This document shows positions 51,999 to 60,227 of a stretch of 64,000 nt of DNA, one piece after another; the first letter of the stretch is position 1; each line of letters begins with the position of its first letter. This DNA is from Variovorax sp. KK3 (lineage in GTDB: Bacteria > Pseudomonadota > Gammaproteobacteria > Burkholderiales > Burkholderiaceae_C). A program made the position numbers and the translations under genes. The notes beneath the pieces are model-generated. The model had not been told where the DNA came from, made no database searches, and saw only the letters and a program-made list of their open reading frames with translations. Location of the stretch: NCBI RefSeq assembly GCF_001984055.1, contig NZ_LYVO01000003.1, forward strand, positions 109,295-173,294. Direction: 5' to 3'.

Positions 51999-53576
51999 AT
52001 GCCGTCGTTCGCGAATGTCCGCGCCTTTCTGCTGCTTGCCCTGGCCGTCTGGCTCGGCGGCTGCGCGACGCTGCCGCCGCCGGGGCGAGTCGTGCCGAGC
52101 CAGGCGCTGACCGACGTGGCCGACACGCGGCTGGCGCGCATCGTCGCATCGGGGACGCCCGCCGCATCGTCCGGCCGGTCGGGCTTCCGGCTGCTGCCGG
52201 AAGCCGAGTTCGCTTTCGAAGCGCGCATCGCGCTGATCCGGCAGGCGCAGAAGTCGCTCGACGTGCAGTACTACCACATCCAGCGCGACGAAGTGGGGCT
52301 GCTGTTCCTGCGAGAGCTGCGCGACGCGGCCGCGCGCGGGGTCCGGGTGCGGCTCTTGATGGACGACCTCTACACCGGCGGCGAGGACGCGATGCTGGTC
52401 GGCATGGCGGCCCATCCGAACGTCGAACTGCGCCTGTTCAACCCGCTGCCGTCGCGCGCCGAGTCGCTGTCGATGCGCTTCCTGTTGTCGCTGCACGAGT
52501 TCGGCCGCATCAACCACCGCATGCACAACAAGCTGCTGGTGGCCGACAACACCTGCGCGGTCACGGGTGGCCGCAACATCGCGAGCGAATACTTCATGCG
52601 CAGCACCGCGGCCAACTTCATCGACATGGACCTGCTGTCCTGCGGGCCGGTGGTGCGCGAGATGTCGGCGGGCTTCGACCGCTACTGGAACAGCGAGCAG
52701 GTGCGTGCGGTCGGCGACGTGATCTCGAGTGCCGATTCGCCCGAGCTTCGGCGTGCGCATTTCGACGCGCTTGCAGGCGCCGCGCTGTCCGAGCTGCCGG
52801 TGCGCTCGCACGACGTGATGGAACGCAGCCCGGTCGGTCGGCAGCTCGACGGTGGCGCGCTCGAACTGCGCTGGGCCACGGCCCAGTTGTACGTGGACGA
52901 CCCGGCCAAGATCACACGCGGCAACGATGCCGAAGCGTTTCGCGGCAGCGTGACCGAAGGTGCGCTGCGGGCGCTCGATTCCGCCCGCAGCGAAGTGACC
53001 ATCGTGTCGCCCTACTTCGTGCCCGGCGAGCGAGGCATGGCGATGATGAAGCAGGCCACCGGTGGGCAAACGGGGCGCATCTTCCTGGTCACGAATTCGC
53101 TGGGCGCGACCGACGAGCCGCTGGTCTACGCCGGCTACACGCGCTACCGCGCCGACATGCTGCGCATCGGCGTCACCATCCGCGAGGTCGCTCCGGAACT
53201 CACCGGCCGCTCGGGCCACTTCGGCGACTTCGGTCACTCGATCAGCCGGCTCCATGCCAAGCTGGCGGTGGTCGACGAGCGGCTCCTCTTCGTCGGATCG
53301 ATGAACATGGACCATCGCTCGGCGGCGGTCAACACCGAGTCGGGCCTGCTGATCGACAGCCCGGAAATCGTGGCCGACTACCAGACCCTCATCACGGCCA
53401 GCCGCACCAACTCGGCCTACCGGCTGCGCCTGACGCCCGACGGCCGACGCGTGCAATGGGTGGAGTCGGACGCCAAAGGCGACGACGTCGTCCACGATGA
53501 CGAACCCGGCGGCCACTATTGGCTGCGCTTCAAGAACTGGCTGCTCTTGCCCTGGGTGGGCGAGTCGCTGCTGTAG
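51999..53576 (+). CDS. Phospholipase D-family lipoprotein (cardiolipin synthase-like)
   Basis: 525-residue protein with lipobox WLGGCA (C at about residue 21) and two HKD motifs: HNKLLVADNTCAVTGG in the first half and HAKLAVVDERLLFVGS in the second, together forming one PLD active site. The arrangement resembles YmdC/ClsC rather than ClsA, which has membrane helices. It probably transfers phosphatidyl groups or hydrolyses lipid at the envelope. The ATG at 51999 follows a divergent promoter gap; the open frame further upstream is antisense to the SpmAB-type gene and is not coding. Confidence 0.88.
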   Translation: MPSFANVRAFLLLALAVWLGGCATLPPPGRVVPSQALTDVADTRLARIVASGTPAASSGRSGFRLLPEAEFAFEARIALIRQAQKSLDVQYYHIQRDEVGLLFLRELRDAAARGVRVRLLMDDLYTGGEDAMLVGMAAHPNVELRLFNPLPSRAESLSMRFLLSLHEFGRINHRMHNKLLVADNTCAVTGGRNIASEYFMRSTAANFIDMDLLSCGPVVREMSAGFDRYWNSEQVRAVGDVISSADSPELRRAHFDALAGAALSELPVRSHDVMERSPVGRQLDGGALELRWATAQLYVDDPAKITRGNDAEAFRGSVTEGALRALDSARSEVTIVSPYFVPGERGMAMMKQATGGQTGRIFLVTNSLGATDEPLVYAGYTRYRADMLRIGVTIREVAPELTGRSGHFGDFGHSISRLHAKLAVVDERLLFVGSMNMDHRSAAVNTESGLLIDSPEIVADYQTLITASRTNSAYRLRLTPDGRRVQWVESDAKGDDVVHDDEPGGHYWLRFKNWLLLPWVGESLL

Positions 53577-53590
53577 GAACACGGTCTTTC

Positions 53591-55132
53591 ATGCCTCTCC
53601 ATCGACGGGATTTGAACCGCGCGGCCTTGTGGCTGGCGCTCTGCGGCTGGCCCGCCATGCGTGTCGCGCACGCGCAGGCGGCGCCGCGCTGGCGTTCCGA
53701 CCCGTTCACGCTGGGCATCGCAAGTGGCCAGCCGCGACCCGACAGCGTGGTCCTGTGGACCCGGCTCGCGCCAGCGCAGGGTGAAGACCTCGACGGCGTG
53801 CGCAGCTGCGCCGTGCAGTACGAGGTGTTCGGCGACGAGGGGCTCGAGCGCCGCGTGGCGAAAGGCGAAGTGATCACCGATGCCGAGCGTGCCTTCAGCG
53901 TCCATGCGCACGTGCAGGGCCTGGCGCCGCAGCGGCAATACTGGTACCGATTTCGCTGCGGCGATGCGCAGAGCCCGGTAGGGCGCACGGGCACGGCGCC
54001 AGCAGCCGACGCGCAGGTGCAGCGTCTGCGCCTGGCGCTGGGGGCTTGCCAGAACTATGAGCACGGCTATTTCGCGGCCCACCGTGATATCGCCTCGCGC
54101 GACCTGGACTTCGTGCTGTTCGTCGGTGATTACATCTATGAAGGCTTCAGCCGAACACCCGAGATGCGGCGCCACGGCGCGCCGATGCCGCTGACGCTGG
54201 AGGCGTATCGCGAGCGCCACGCCCTCTACAAGCGCGACGCGGATCTGCAGGCGGCGCACGCAGCGCATCCGTGGGTGCTGACGTGGGACGACCACGAGGT
54301 GGTCAACGACTACGCCAACGACCGCGAGCCGGAGTACACCGATCCCGAGGTCTTCCTGCGCCGGCGGGCCGCAGCCTATCGCGCCTACTTCGAGCACATG
54401 CCGCTGCTGGTAGCGCCCCAGGGGCCGTCGATGCGCATTCACGACCGCTTCGCCTGGGGGCGTCTGGCCGAGCTGTGGACGCTCGATTGCCGTCAGTACC
54501 GAAGCCACCATGCCTGCCCTGATCCGACGCGGGATTGGGGCCGGTTGGTGATCGGCTGCAAGGCGCTGGCCGATCCGTCGCGCACCATGCTCGGCGCTGA
54601 GCAGTCGCGATGGCTCGCGCAGGGCCTGGCGGAGTCCGGCCGGCAATGGAAGCTGCTGGGGCAGTCCACGCAGATGAGTTCGACCAGCCTCGAAGCGCCG
54701 CGCGGCCGGCAGTCATGGACCGACGGCTGGGACGGCTACCCCGAGGCGCGCAAGCAACTGCTGCAAGGCATCGCCGACGCCAGGCTGCGCGACGTGGTGG
54801 TGCTGGGCGGCGACGTCCACCGATTCGTGGCGGCCGACCTTCGCGTGCAGCCCAACGACACGGCATCCCTGGCGGTCGCGAGCGAGTTCGTCGGCGGCTC
54901 GATCAGTTCGCGCGGTGCGAGCCGCCTGGCCATGGAGCAGATGCGGCACGACAACCCCGACGTGGCGCATGCGCGAGGCGACGAGCGCGGCTATGCGCTG
55001 ATCGAGGCCACGCCCAAGGGGCTGCAGTGTGAATTCCGGGCCACGGCGCATCCGGTGGTGGCGGACGCACGCTTCCAGACGCAGGCGCGCTTTGCGGTCG
55101 AAAGCGGCGTGGCCGGCGTGCGGGCGGCTTGA
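53591..55132 (+). CDS. PhoD-like alkaline phosphatase/phosphodiesterase
   Basis: 513-residue secreted phosphatase. The N-terminus HRRDLNRAALWLALCGWPAM is Tat-like, with a twin arginine, and an FN3-like PhoD N-domain follows (FTLGIASGQPRPDSVVLWTR). The metallophosphoesterase core has GDYIYEG, WDDHEVVNDYA and VVVLGGDVHRF, the Fe/Ca-binding motifs of PhoD. It follows the PLD lipoprotein gene by 14 bp on the same strand, so the two likely act together in phospholipid or phosphodiester use in the envelope. Confidence 0.92.
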   Translation: MPLHRRDLNRAALWLALCGWPAMRVAHAQAAPRWRSDPFTLGIASGQPRPDSVVLWTRLAPAQGEDLDGVRSCAVQYEVFGDEGLERRVAKGEVITDAERAFSVHAHVQGLAPQRQYWYRFRCGDAQSPVGRTGTAPAADAQVQRLRLALGACQNYEHGYFAAHRDIASRDLDFVLFVGDYIYEGFSRTPEMRRHGAPMPLTLEAYRERHALYKRDADLQAAHAAHPWVLTWDDHEVVNDYANDREPEYTDPEVFLRRRAAAYRAYFEHMPLLVAPQGPSMRIHDRFAWGRLAELWTLDCRQYRSHHACPDPTRDWGRLVIGCKALADPSRTMLGAEQSRWLAQGLAESGRQWKLLGQSTQMSSTSLEAPRGRQSWTDGWDGYPEARKQLLQGIADARLRDVVVLGGDVHRFVAADLRVQPNDTASLAVASEFVGGSISSRGASRLAMEQMRHDNPDVAHARGDERGYALIEATPKGLQCEFRATAHPVVADARFQTQARFAVESGVAGVRAA

Positions 55133-55141
55133 GCGGGAGGC

Positions 55142-55966
55142 TCAGCGTTTGGCGCGAGGCGGGGGCACCTCGATGAGCCAGTCGGGGCGGAAATCATCCT
55201 GCTCGCCCTTGCCCCTGTAGCCCAGCGGGTTCGCGGCCACGCGGCAGCCGTCCTTCATGTAGTCGAATGCGCAGTGCAAGTGGCCGTGCAGCCAGAGGTC
55301 GGCGCGGGGCAGCAACTCGTCGAGCGAATTGCAGAAGCCGGCCGTGCCCGGGCTGAGGCCGTAGCGCGGATCGGCGCTTGCCAGCGTCGGCGCGAAATGG
55401 GTGACGGCCACCGTCGGGCCGTCGAAGGCTTGAGCCAGCTCATTGCGCAGCCAGGCTTGGCACGTCAGTGAGTGCTCTCTCAACGCCTCGGCGAGAAAGA
55501 TCTGGCCGTGCCGCAACGTGGCGGCTTTTTCGAGGTAGAAGTTCGCCGCCCGCATGGCTTTGCCGCGCTTCTTGAGGGCTTCGGTCATGGTGTCGCCTGG
55601 CTCGACCAGCGCGTCGAAATCGGCCCAGAGCGTGGTGCCGACGAAGCGGACGCCATCGATCACGCGGCTTTCGCGTTCGAGCCACTGAATGTCGAGCGCG
55701 TCGCACACCGTGCGCAGGCGGTCGTGCGTGGCGTCGAAGTCTGCGTTGTCGTACTCGTGATTGCCGGGAACGTACATCACCGGCGTCGGCCAGCCATGGC
55801 GGGGCGAAAAGCGGGTCAATCCGAAATCGGCCTCGGTGATACGAGATCCCGCTTGATATGAGCCGATATCGCCCGCCAGCACCAGGAAGTCGGCGTCTGG
55901 TATAGGAGCAATTTCGAACCGGGGATGCACTTCCAGGTGGAGATCCGAAAGCAGCTGCAGCTTCAT
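55142..55966 (-). CDS. Calcineurin-like metallophosphoesterase
   Basis: 274-residue cytosolic phosphoesterase. Metal-binding motifs are SDLHLE (9-14 region), LAGDIGSY, YVPGNHEYD, VTHFAPT and LHGHLHCAFDY in the family order. It is closest to the YvnB/Icc-like group and could hydrolyse nucleotides, nucleic acids or phosphodiesters. It runs convergent to phoD, with 9 bp between stops. Confidence 0.88.
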   Translation of the reverse strand: MKLQLLSDLHLEVHPRFEIAPIPDADFLVLAGDIGSYQAGSRITEADFGLTRFSPRHGWPTPVMYVPGNHEYDNADFDATHDRLRTVCDALDIQWLERESRVIDGVRFVGTTLWADFDALVEPGDTMTEALKKRGKAMRAANFYLEKAATLRHGQIFLAEALREHSLTCQAWLRNELAQAFDGPTVAVTHFAPTLASADPRYGLSPGTAGFCNSLDELLPRADLWLHGHLHCAFDYMKDGCRVAANPLGYRGKGEQDDFRPDWLIEVPPPRAKR

Positions 55967-56026
55967 GGGCGCAGTCTAGGCGAATATCCTCATGCCGGAA
56001 GTGCATAACGTTGTGCTGGAAGTCAT

Positions 56027-56044
56027 AGGGAAAACCCTTAATCT
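56027..56044 (+). promoter_or_regulatory. AGGGAAAACCCT motif with -10-like TAATCT
   Basis: AGGG-AAAA-CCCT at 56027-56038 is directly followed by TAATCT at 56039-56044. It ends 52 bases before the small gene at 56091. The same layout occurs before the gene at 57361. Confidence 0.5.
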
Positions 56045-56090
56045 TCAATCCATCAACCACTACAGCGCGGGCCAAGGCCGCGCAAACATC

Positions 56091-56264
56091 ATGTACAGCC
56101 TCGTCGCCCAAGTGGCACGCCTGTTGAGCCTCAAGACCCCCGAGACGCCTTCGAGCCCTGCCGCCACGCTGATGGAACGCGCCGACTCGCGCGCTGGCCT
56201 GGACGCGCACCACGCCCAGGAACTGCGCGCCGCTGCCAGCGCCTGGCTCAGCGTCGTTCGCTGA
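56091..56264 (+). CDS. Hypothetical 57-residue protein
   Basis: Short protein MYSLVAQVARLLSLKT... with a helical N-terminus, a Pro/Ser linker and a C-terminal helix rich in Ala and His (HHAQELRAAASAW). There is no membrane segment. The ATG at 56091 is chosen over an earlier ATG at 55992 because the shared promoter-like motif at 56027-56044 lies between them and because its distance to the start matches that of the gene at 57361. It ends 6 bp before the stop of the convergent LysR gene. Function unknown. Confidence 0.55.
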   Translation: MYSLVAQVARLLSLKTPETPSSPAATLMERADSRAGLDAHHAQELRAAASAWLSVVR

Positions 56265-56270
56265 ACGGCG

Positions 56271-57254
56271 TCAGCCAGCCAGGCCGGGCATTTCGGTCCC
56301 GGCGAAGGCCGCGGTGGCGGAGCGCAACAGCGCCTGGCGCAGCCACTCGTGTGCGTGACCGTGCTGCGCGCGGCGATGCCAGATCGCGTCGACGTGCACC
56401 AGCGGCTGCTGGAACGGCAGGTCGCGCAGCACCAACTGCTTCTCGATGCCCGTGACCTTGACGAAGTGGCGGGGCAATACCGTCAGCAGGTCGGAGTTGG
56501 CGACCACCCGCCCGGCCGTGAAGAACTGGTTCACCGTCACCACGATGCGCCGCTCCCGGCCCAGCGCGCCCAGCGTCTGGTCGATGAAGCCGTAGGGGCG
56601 GCCGGAAAAACTGACCAGCAGATGTCGGGCGGCGCAGAAGTCGTCCAGCGTCAGTGGTGACCCTGCCAACGGGTGGCCGCGTCGCATCACACATACGTAC
56701 TCCCCGATGTAGAGCCGTTGGGTTTCGAACGGCAGCATGGCCGCGCCGGCCTGGCCGCGTGCCGCCAGGTTGGCAGCGACGGCCGGAAAGTAGCCGACTG
56801 CCATGTCCACTTCTTCGCTCTCGAGCAAGCGCCGCGGATCGCGGGTCGTGAGCGGCAGCACGCGCAGCGAAATCGCGGGTGCCTCTTCCTCCACGATCCG
56901 GACTAGACCCGGGACCAGTTCGGCCGCCGTCGCGTCGGCCATCGCGAGAACGAAGGTGTCGTCGGCAATGCCGGCGTCGAATTCGCCCGGCGCCAGCGTG
57001 TGCTGCAGCTGTCGCAGCACGTCGCGCACGGTCGGCCACAGCGCCAGTGCGCGTGCCGTGGGTTCGACGCCGGTGCCAGACCGGCGAACCAGCTCGTCAC
57101 CCAGGCTGTCGCGCAAGCGCCGCAGCGCATTGCTGACCGCCGGCTGGGTGATGGCGAGGTTGCGCGCCGCTCGCGTGAGGTTGCGCTCTGCCATGACCTC
57201 GTCGAAAACCCGAAGCAGGTTCAGGTCGAACGTGCGAAAGTTGACATCTATCAT
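56271..57254 (-). CDS. LysR-family regulator (NodD/PcpR-like)
   Basis: 327-residue LysR protein of the branch opening with FRTFDLNLLRVFDEVMAERN and LTRAARNLAITQPAVSNAL, as in NodD, PcpR and NahR relatives. The effector domain follows from about residue 95. It is flanked by two small plus-strand genes and divergent from the membrane protein at 57361, a possible target. The inducer is unknown. Confidence 0.88.
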   Translation of the reverse strand: MIDVNFRTFDLNLLRVFDEVMAERNLTRAARNLAITQPAVSNALRRLRDSLGDELVRRSGTGVEPTARALALWPTVRDVLRQLQHTLAPGEFDAGIADDTFVLAMADATAAELVPGLVRIVEEEAPAISLRVLPLTTRDPRRLLESEEVDMAVGYFPAVAANLAARGQAGAAMLPFETQRLYIGEYVCVMRRGHPLAGSPLTLDDFCAARHLLVSFSGRPYGFIDQTLGALGRERRIVVTVNQFFTAGRVVANSDLLTVLPRHFVKVTGIEKQLVLRDLPFQQPLVHVDAIWHRRAQHGHAHEWLRQALLRSATAAFAGTEMPGLAG

Positions 57255-57285
57255 CCCCGTGAATGGTAAACATCATGAAGATAAA

Positions 57286-57315
57286 TTGGGAAAACATCAG
57301 GGAAACCCCTAATAT
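57286..57315 (+). promoter_or_regulatory. Promoter candidate with AGGGAAACCCCT in the spacer
   Basis: TTGGGA (57286-57291) and TAATAT (57310-57315) are spaced 18 bp, with the motif AGGGAAACCCCT (57299-57310) lying just before the -10. It precedes the gene at 57361 by about 45 bases. A regulator bound to the motif would touch both promoter elements. Confidence 0.5.
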
Positions 57316-57360
57316 CACCGCATCGGTTACCCACAGTCGTCCTTAGGAGGGACATTCATC

Positions 57361-57867
57361 ATGACCAGCTTTGTCCACGTTGAACAACCGGCCACTCACC
57401 CGGGCGTCGCCCGCGCGGAAGCCGTCATCGACCACATTCGCGCCGCCCGTCGCAGTTTCGACGGCGCCCGTGGCCTGGCAGCCCTGCTGCTCGCAGCCAT
57501 CGTTTCTTCGCTGCTCGTCGTCGCCGACAAGGTGATGTCTACCTGGAGCGAAGGCGGCCTGCTGGTGGCCTGGCTCGTGCTGTGGGGCGTGGCCTTCGCA
57601 GCGCTCGCCTTCTTCGCGGGTACCGCACGCGGCCTGGCCGTTCGTGCCGTCACCGCGACGCGCAACGCGGCTCGCCGCCGGGCCGCTGCCCGCGCCGACG
57701 AGCAGTTCCTGGCCTACGCCAAGCACGATCCGCGCATCCTGCGCGACCTGCAGGCAATCAGCTCGCGCCGCGAAGGCGAGCGCACGGTGGTGTCGGTGGA
57801 TGCGGATGCCAATGTGCCCGGCCTGTACAACGCGCTGCGCAGCGTGAACCTCGGCCAGCACTACTGA
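57361..57867 (+). CDS. Hypothetical two-helix membrane protein
   Basis: 168-residue protein, not assigned to a family. A soluble N-terminus (about 1-38) is followed by two transmembrane helices (GLAALLLAAIVSSLLVVADK and LLVAWLVLWGVAFAALAFFA), an Arg/Ala-rich helix after the membrane and a C-terminal soluble region (KHDPRILRDLQAISSRREGE). AGGAGGG lies at ribosome-site distance, which makes the start firm and suggests strong translation. A two-way terminator follows. Its promoter shares the AGGGAAAnCCCT motif with the small gene at 56091. Confidence 0.72.
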   Translation: MTSFVHVEQPATHPGVARAEAVIDHIRAARRSFDGARGLAALLLAAIVSSLLVVADKVMSTWSEGGLLVAWLVLWGVAFAALAFFAGTARGLAVRAVTATRNAARRRAAARADEQFLAYAKHDPRILRDLQAISSRREGERTVVSVDADANVPGLYNALRSVNLGQHY

Positions 57868-57900
57868 GCTCTGGTCCGGCCATTTCGGCCGGACGCCAAA

Positions 57901-57936
57901 ACGAAAAAGCCGCCTCGTCCAGGGCGGCTTTTTCGT
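57901..57936. terminator. Bidirectional rho-independent terminator
   Basis: A perfect 14-bp inverted repeat, ACGAAAAAGCCGCC (57901-57914) and GGCGGCTTTTTCGT (57923-57936), encloses an 8-base loop. The A-run and T-run on either side make it work on both strands. It lies 34 bases after the membrane-protein stop and 29 bases after the pckG stop, which face each other. Confidence 0.92.
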
Positions 57937-57964
57937 GGGTGCGTCCCGAATGGGAATCAGGCGA

Positions 57965-59815
57965 TCAGGCGGCCAAGCGCTCTTCGATGGCGGCCTTGGT
58001 GGCCGGCAACTCCTGGGGCAGGTGATGCGCCAGTTGCTGGAACAGCTCGGCGTGGAGCTTCAGCTCTGCCTGCCAGGCGGCCTTGTCGATGTGGGTCACG
58101 GTGTCGAACTGCTCGGTGCTGAAGTCCAGCCCGGTCCAGTTCAGATCTTCGTAGCGTGGGCTCACGCCGAACACGTGTTCCGTGCCCTGGCCACGCCCTT
58201 CGATGCGGTCGATCATCCACTTCAGTACGCGCATGTTCTCGCCGTAGCCTGGCCAGGTGAACTTGCCGTCGGCGCCCTTGCGGAACCAGTTGGTGGTGTA
58301 GATCTTGGGCAGATGCGCCCCGGTGGCGTCGAGCTTCTTGCCCAGGTCCAGCCAGTGCTGGAAGTAGTCGCTCATGTTGTAGCCGGCGAAAGGCAGCATC
58401 GCGAAGGGATCGCGCCGCACCACGCCTTGTTGCCCGGCAGCAGCGGCGGTGGTTTCCGAGCCCATCGTCGCGGCCATGTAGACGCCTTCCACCCAGTTGC
58501 GCGCCTCGGTCACCAGCGGCACGGTGGTGGAGCGGCGGCCGCCGAAGATGAAGGCGTCGATCGCCACGCCCTTCGGGTCGTCCCAGGCGGCGTCCAGTGC
58601 CGGGTTGTTGGTGGCTGCGACGGTGAAGCGCGCATTGGGGTGGGCTGCCTTGGCGCCGGTTTCGCGGCCGATGGCCGGCGTCCACTCGTTGCCCTGCCAG
58701 TCGATGGCGTGGGCCGGAGGCGTGTCGGTCATGCCTTCCCACCAGACGTCGCCGTCGTCGGTCAGCGCGACGTTCGTGAAGATCACGTCGTGGTCCAGGC
58801 TGGCCATGCAGTTGGGGTTGGTCTGCATGTTGGTGCCGGGCGCGACACCGAAGTAGCCCGCCTCGGGGTTGATGGCATGCAGCCGGCCGTCGGCCGCCGG
58901 CTTGATCCAGGCGATGTCGTCGCCGATGGTCGTGACCTTCCAGCCTTCGAAGCCCGCCGGCGGGATCAGCATCGCGAAATTGGTCTTTCCGCAGGCGCTG
59001 GGAAAGGCGGCCGCGATGTGGTGCTTCTTGCCCTCCGGGCTGGTCACGCCCAGGATCAGCATGTGCTCGGCCAGCCAGCCCTCGTCGCGGCCCATGTTGG
59101 AAGCGATGCGCAGGGCAAAGCACTTCTTGCCCAGCAACGCGTTGCCGCCGTAGCCCGAGCCGTAGCTCCAGATCTCGCGCGTCTCGGGGTAGTGGACGAT
59201 GTACTTGGTCTTGTTGCAGGGCCAGGACACGTCCGACTCGCCAGGCTGCAGGGGCGCGCCGACGGTGTGCACGCAAGGCACGAACTCACCTTCGGCGCCC
59301 AGCACGTCGTACACGGCCTTGCCCATGCGGGTCATGATCTTCATGTTGACCGCGACATACGGGCTGTCGGACAACTCGATGCCGATGTGCGCGATGGGCG
59401 AGCCCAGCGGGCCCATGCTGAAGGGCACCACGTACATGGTGCGGCCCTTCATGCAGCCGTCGAACAGCGGCTGCAGCGTGGCGCGCATCTCCGCCGGAGC
59501 CATCCAGTTGTTGGTGGGGCCGGCGTCTTCCTTGTTCGCCGAGCAGATGAAGGTGCGGTCTTCCACACGGGCGACGTCGCTCGGGTCGGAGGTCGCGAGG
59601 AAGGAGTTGGGCCGCTTGGCCGGGTTCAGCTTCTTGAACGTACCGGCGTCCACCATGAGCTGGCAGAGGCGGTCGTATTCTTCCTGGCTGCCGTCGCACC
59701 AGTAGATGGCTTCGGGCTTGCACAGCGCCGCCATGTCGGCCACCCAGGCGAGCAGCTTCGCGTTCTTGACGTACGAGGGTGCCTGTACGGCAAGGCCCTT
59801 CAGCGGTGCGTTCAT
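57965..59815 (-). CDS. pckG: Phosphoenolpyruvate carboxykinase (GTP)
   Basis: 616-residue gluconeogenic enzyme converting oxaloacetate and GTP to PEP, GDP and CO2. The PCK kinase loop [10 protein letters not shown], the oxaloacetate/metal region (GDDIAWIKP) and the GTP-type motifs ([21 protein letters not shown] segment) are present; length matches the GTP class. AGGAGATCTT precedes the ATG. The upstream 180 bp contains a repeated element and a hairpin, described separately. It allows growth on acetyl-CoA- or succinate-yielding carbon sources such as those handled by the aco and gcd loci. Confidence 0.96.
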   Translation of the reverse strand: MNAPLKGLAVQAPSYVKNAKLLAWVADMAALCKPEAIYWCDGSQEEYDRLCQLMVDAGTFKKLNPAKRPNSFLATSDPSDVARVEDRTFICSANKEDAGPTNNWMAPAEMRATLQPLFDGCMKGRTMYVVPFSMGPLGSPIAHIGIELSDSPYVAVNMKIMTRMGKAVYDVLGAEGEFVPCVHTVGAPLQPGESDVSWPCNKTKYIVHYPETREIWSYGSGYGGNALLGKKCFALRIASNMGRDEGWLAEHMLILGVTSPEGKKHHIAAAFPSACGKTNFAMLIPPAGFEGWKVTTIGDDIAWIKPAADGRLHAINPEAGYFGVAPGTNMQTNPNCMASLDHDVIFTNVALTDDGDVWWEGMTDTPPAHAIDWQGNEWTPAIGRETGAKAAHPNARFTVAATNNPALDAAWDDPKGVAIDAFIFGGRRSTTVPLVTEARNWVEGVYMAATMGSETTAAAAGQQGVVRRDPFAMLPFAGYNMSDYFQHWLDLGKKLDATGAHLPKIYTTNWFRKGADGKFTWPGYGENMRVLKWMIDRIEGRGQGTEHVFGVSPRYEDLNWTGLDFSTEQFDTVTHIDKAAWQAELKLHAELFQQLAHHLPQELPATKAAIEERLAA

Positions 59816-59827
59816 AAGATCTCCTAA

Positions 59828-59951
59828 GTTGAAAAATCGTCTTTCCGAACGGGACTCGCAGGCCGAAGCTGGCGTGGTCCGTTGGAAAAAACGTCTTCCC
59901 GTCCAGGGAGAGAGGATCCGGGCTGCCCGAAAAAGGGGGTCTGGGATCCTC
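59828..59951 (-). promoter_or_regulatory. pckG leader with repeated element and GGATCC hairpin
   Basis: Two near-identical elements occur in the same orientation before pckG: GTTGAAAAATCGTCTTTCCG (59828-59847) and a 21-base variant at 59881-59901 with one inserted and two changed bases, 53 bp apart. Further upstream, GAGGATCC (59912-59919) and GGATCCTC (59944-59951) are perfect arms around 24 bases that contain a second small stem, CGGGC-T-GCCCG. They could be operator sites for a carbon-status regulator or parts of an mRNA leader structure. Confidence 0.45.
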
Positions 59952-59998
59952 GTTGAACTGCGGCGCGGCGAAGTGTCCGCCGATGCCGCGCCAGGCTG

Positions 59999-60151
59999 TC
60001 AGGCCATGTAGATGGCAATGGATGCCAGCAGGAGCATCAGCACCCCCCCGGCGATGGGCAGCACCAGGGGCATGAGGTGAACGATGGATTCGACCGCGTC
60101 GTGCTCGACGGCGGCCGCGTGGTCCGGCTCGACCGGCGTGGGATTGGACAT
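59999..60151 (-). CDS. Small C-terminal-anchored membrane protein
   Basis: 50-residue protein: an acidic N-terminus (MSNPTPVEPDHAAAVEHDAVE) and one hydrophobic helix at the C-terminus (LMPLVLPIAGGVLMLLLASI). The ATG at 60151 is preferred because the frame upstream runs into the promoter region. It precedes pckG on the same strand, with 183 bp between. Function unknown; it is too short for a family call. Confidence 0.6.
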   Translation of the reverse strand: MSNPTPVEPDHAAAVEHDAVESIVHLMPLVLPIAGGVLMLLLASIAIYMA

Positions 60152-60227
60152 GCTGATTCCTTGAATCGGGAAAACTGAAACCATTTTACCGACTGACCGG
60201 TCGGCCATCGTCTAGGGGCTTGCCCCG

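Noticed and set aside
60188..60204. CCGAC...GTCGG and GACCGGTC symmetry before the 50-residue membrane protein
   Set aside because: The arms overlap inconsistently and no TetR gene is adjacent, so an operator call would be a guess.
60215..60226. GGGGC-TT-GCCCC as terminator of ilvA
   Set aside because: The 2-base loop is too short and there is no T-tract.
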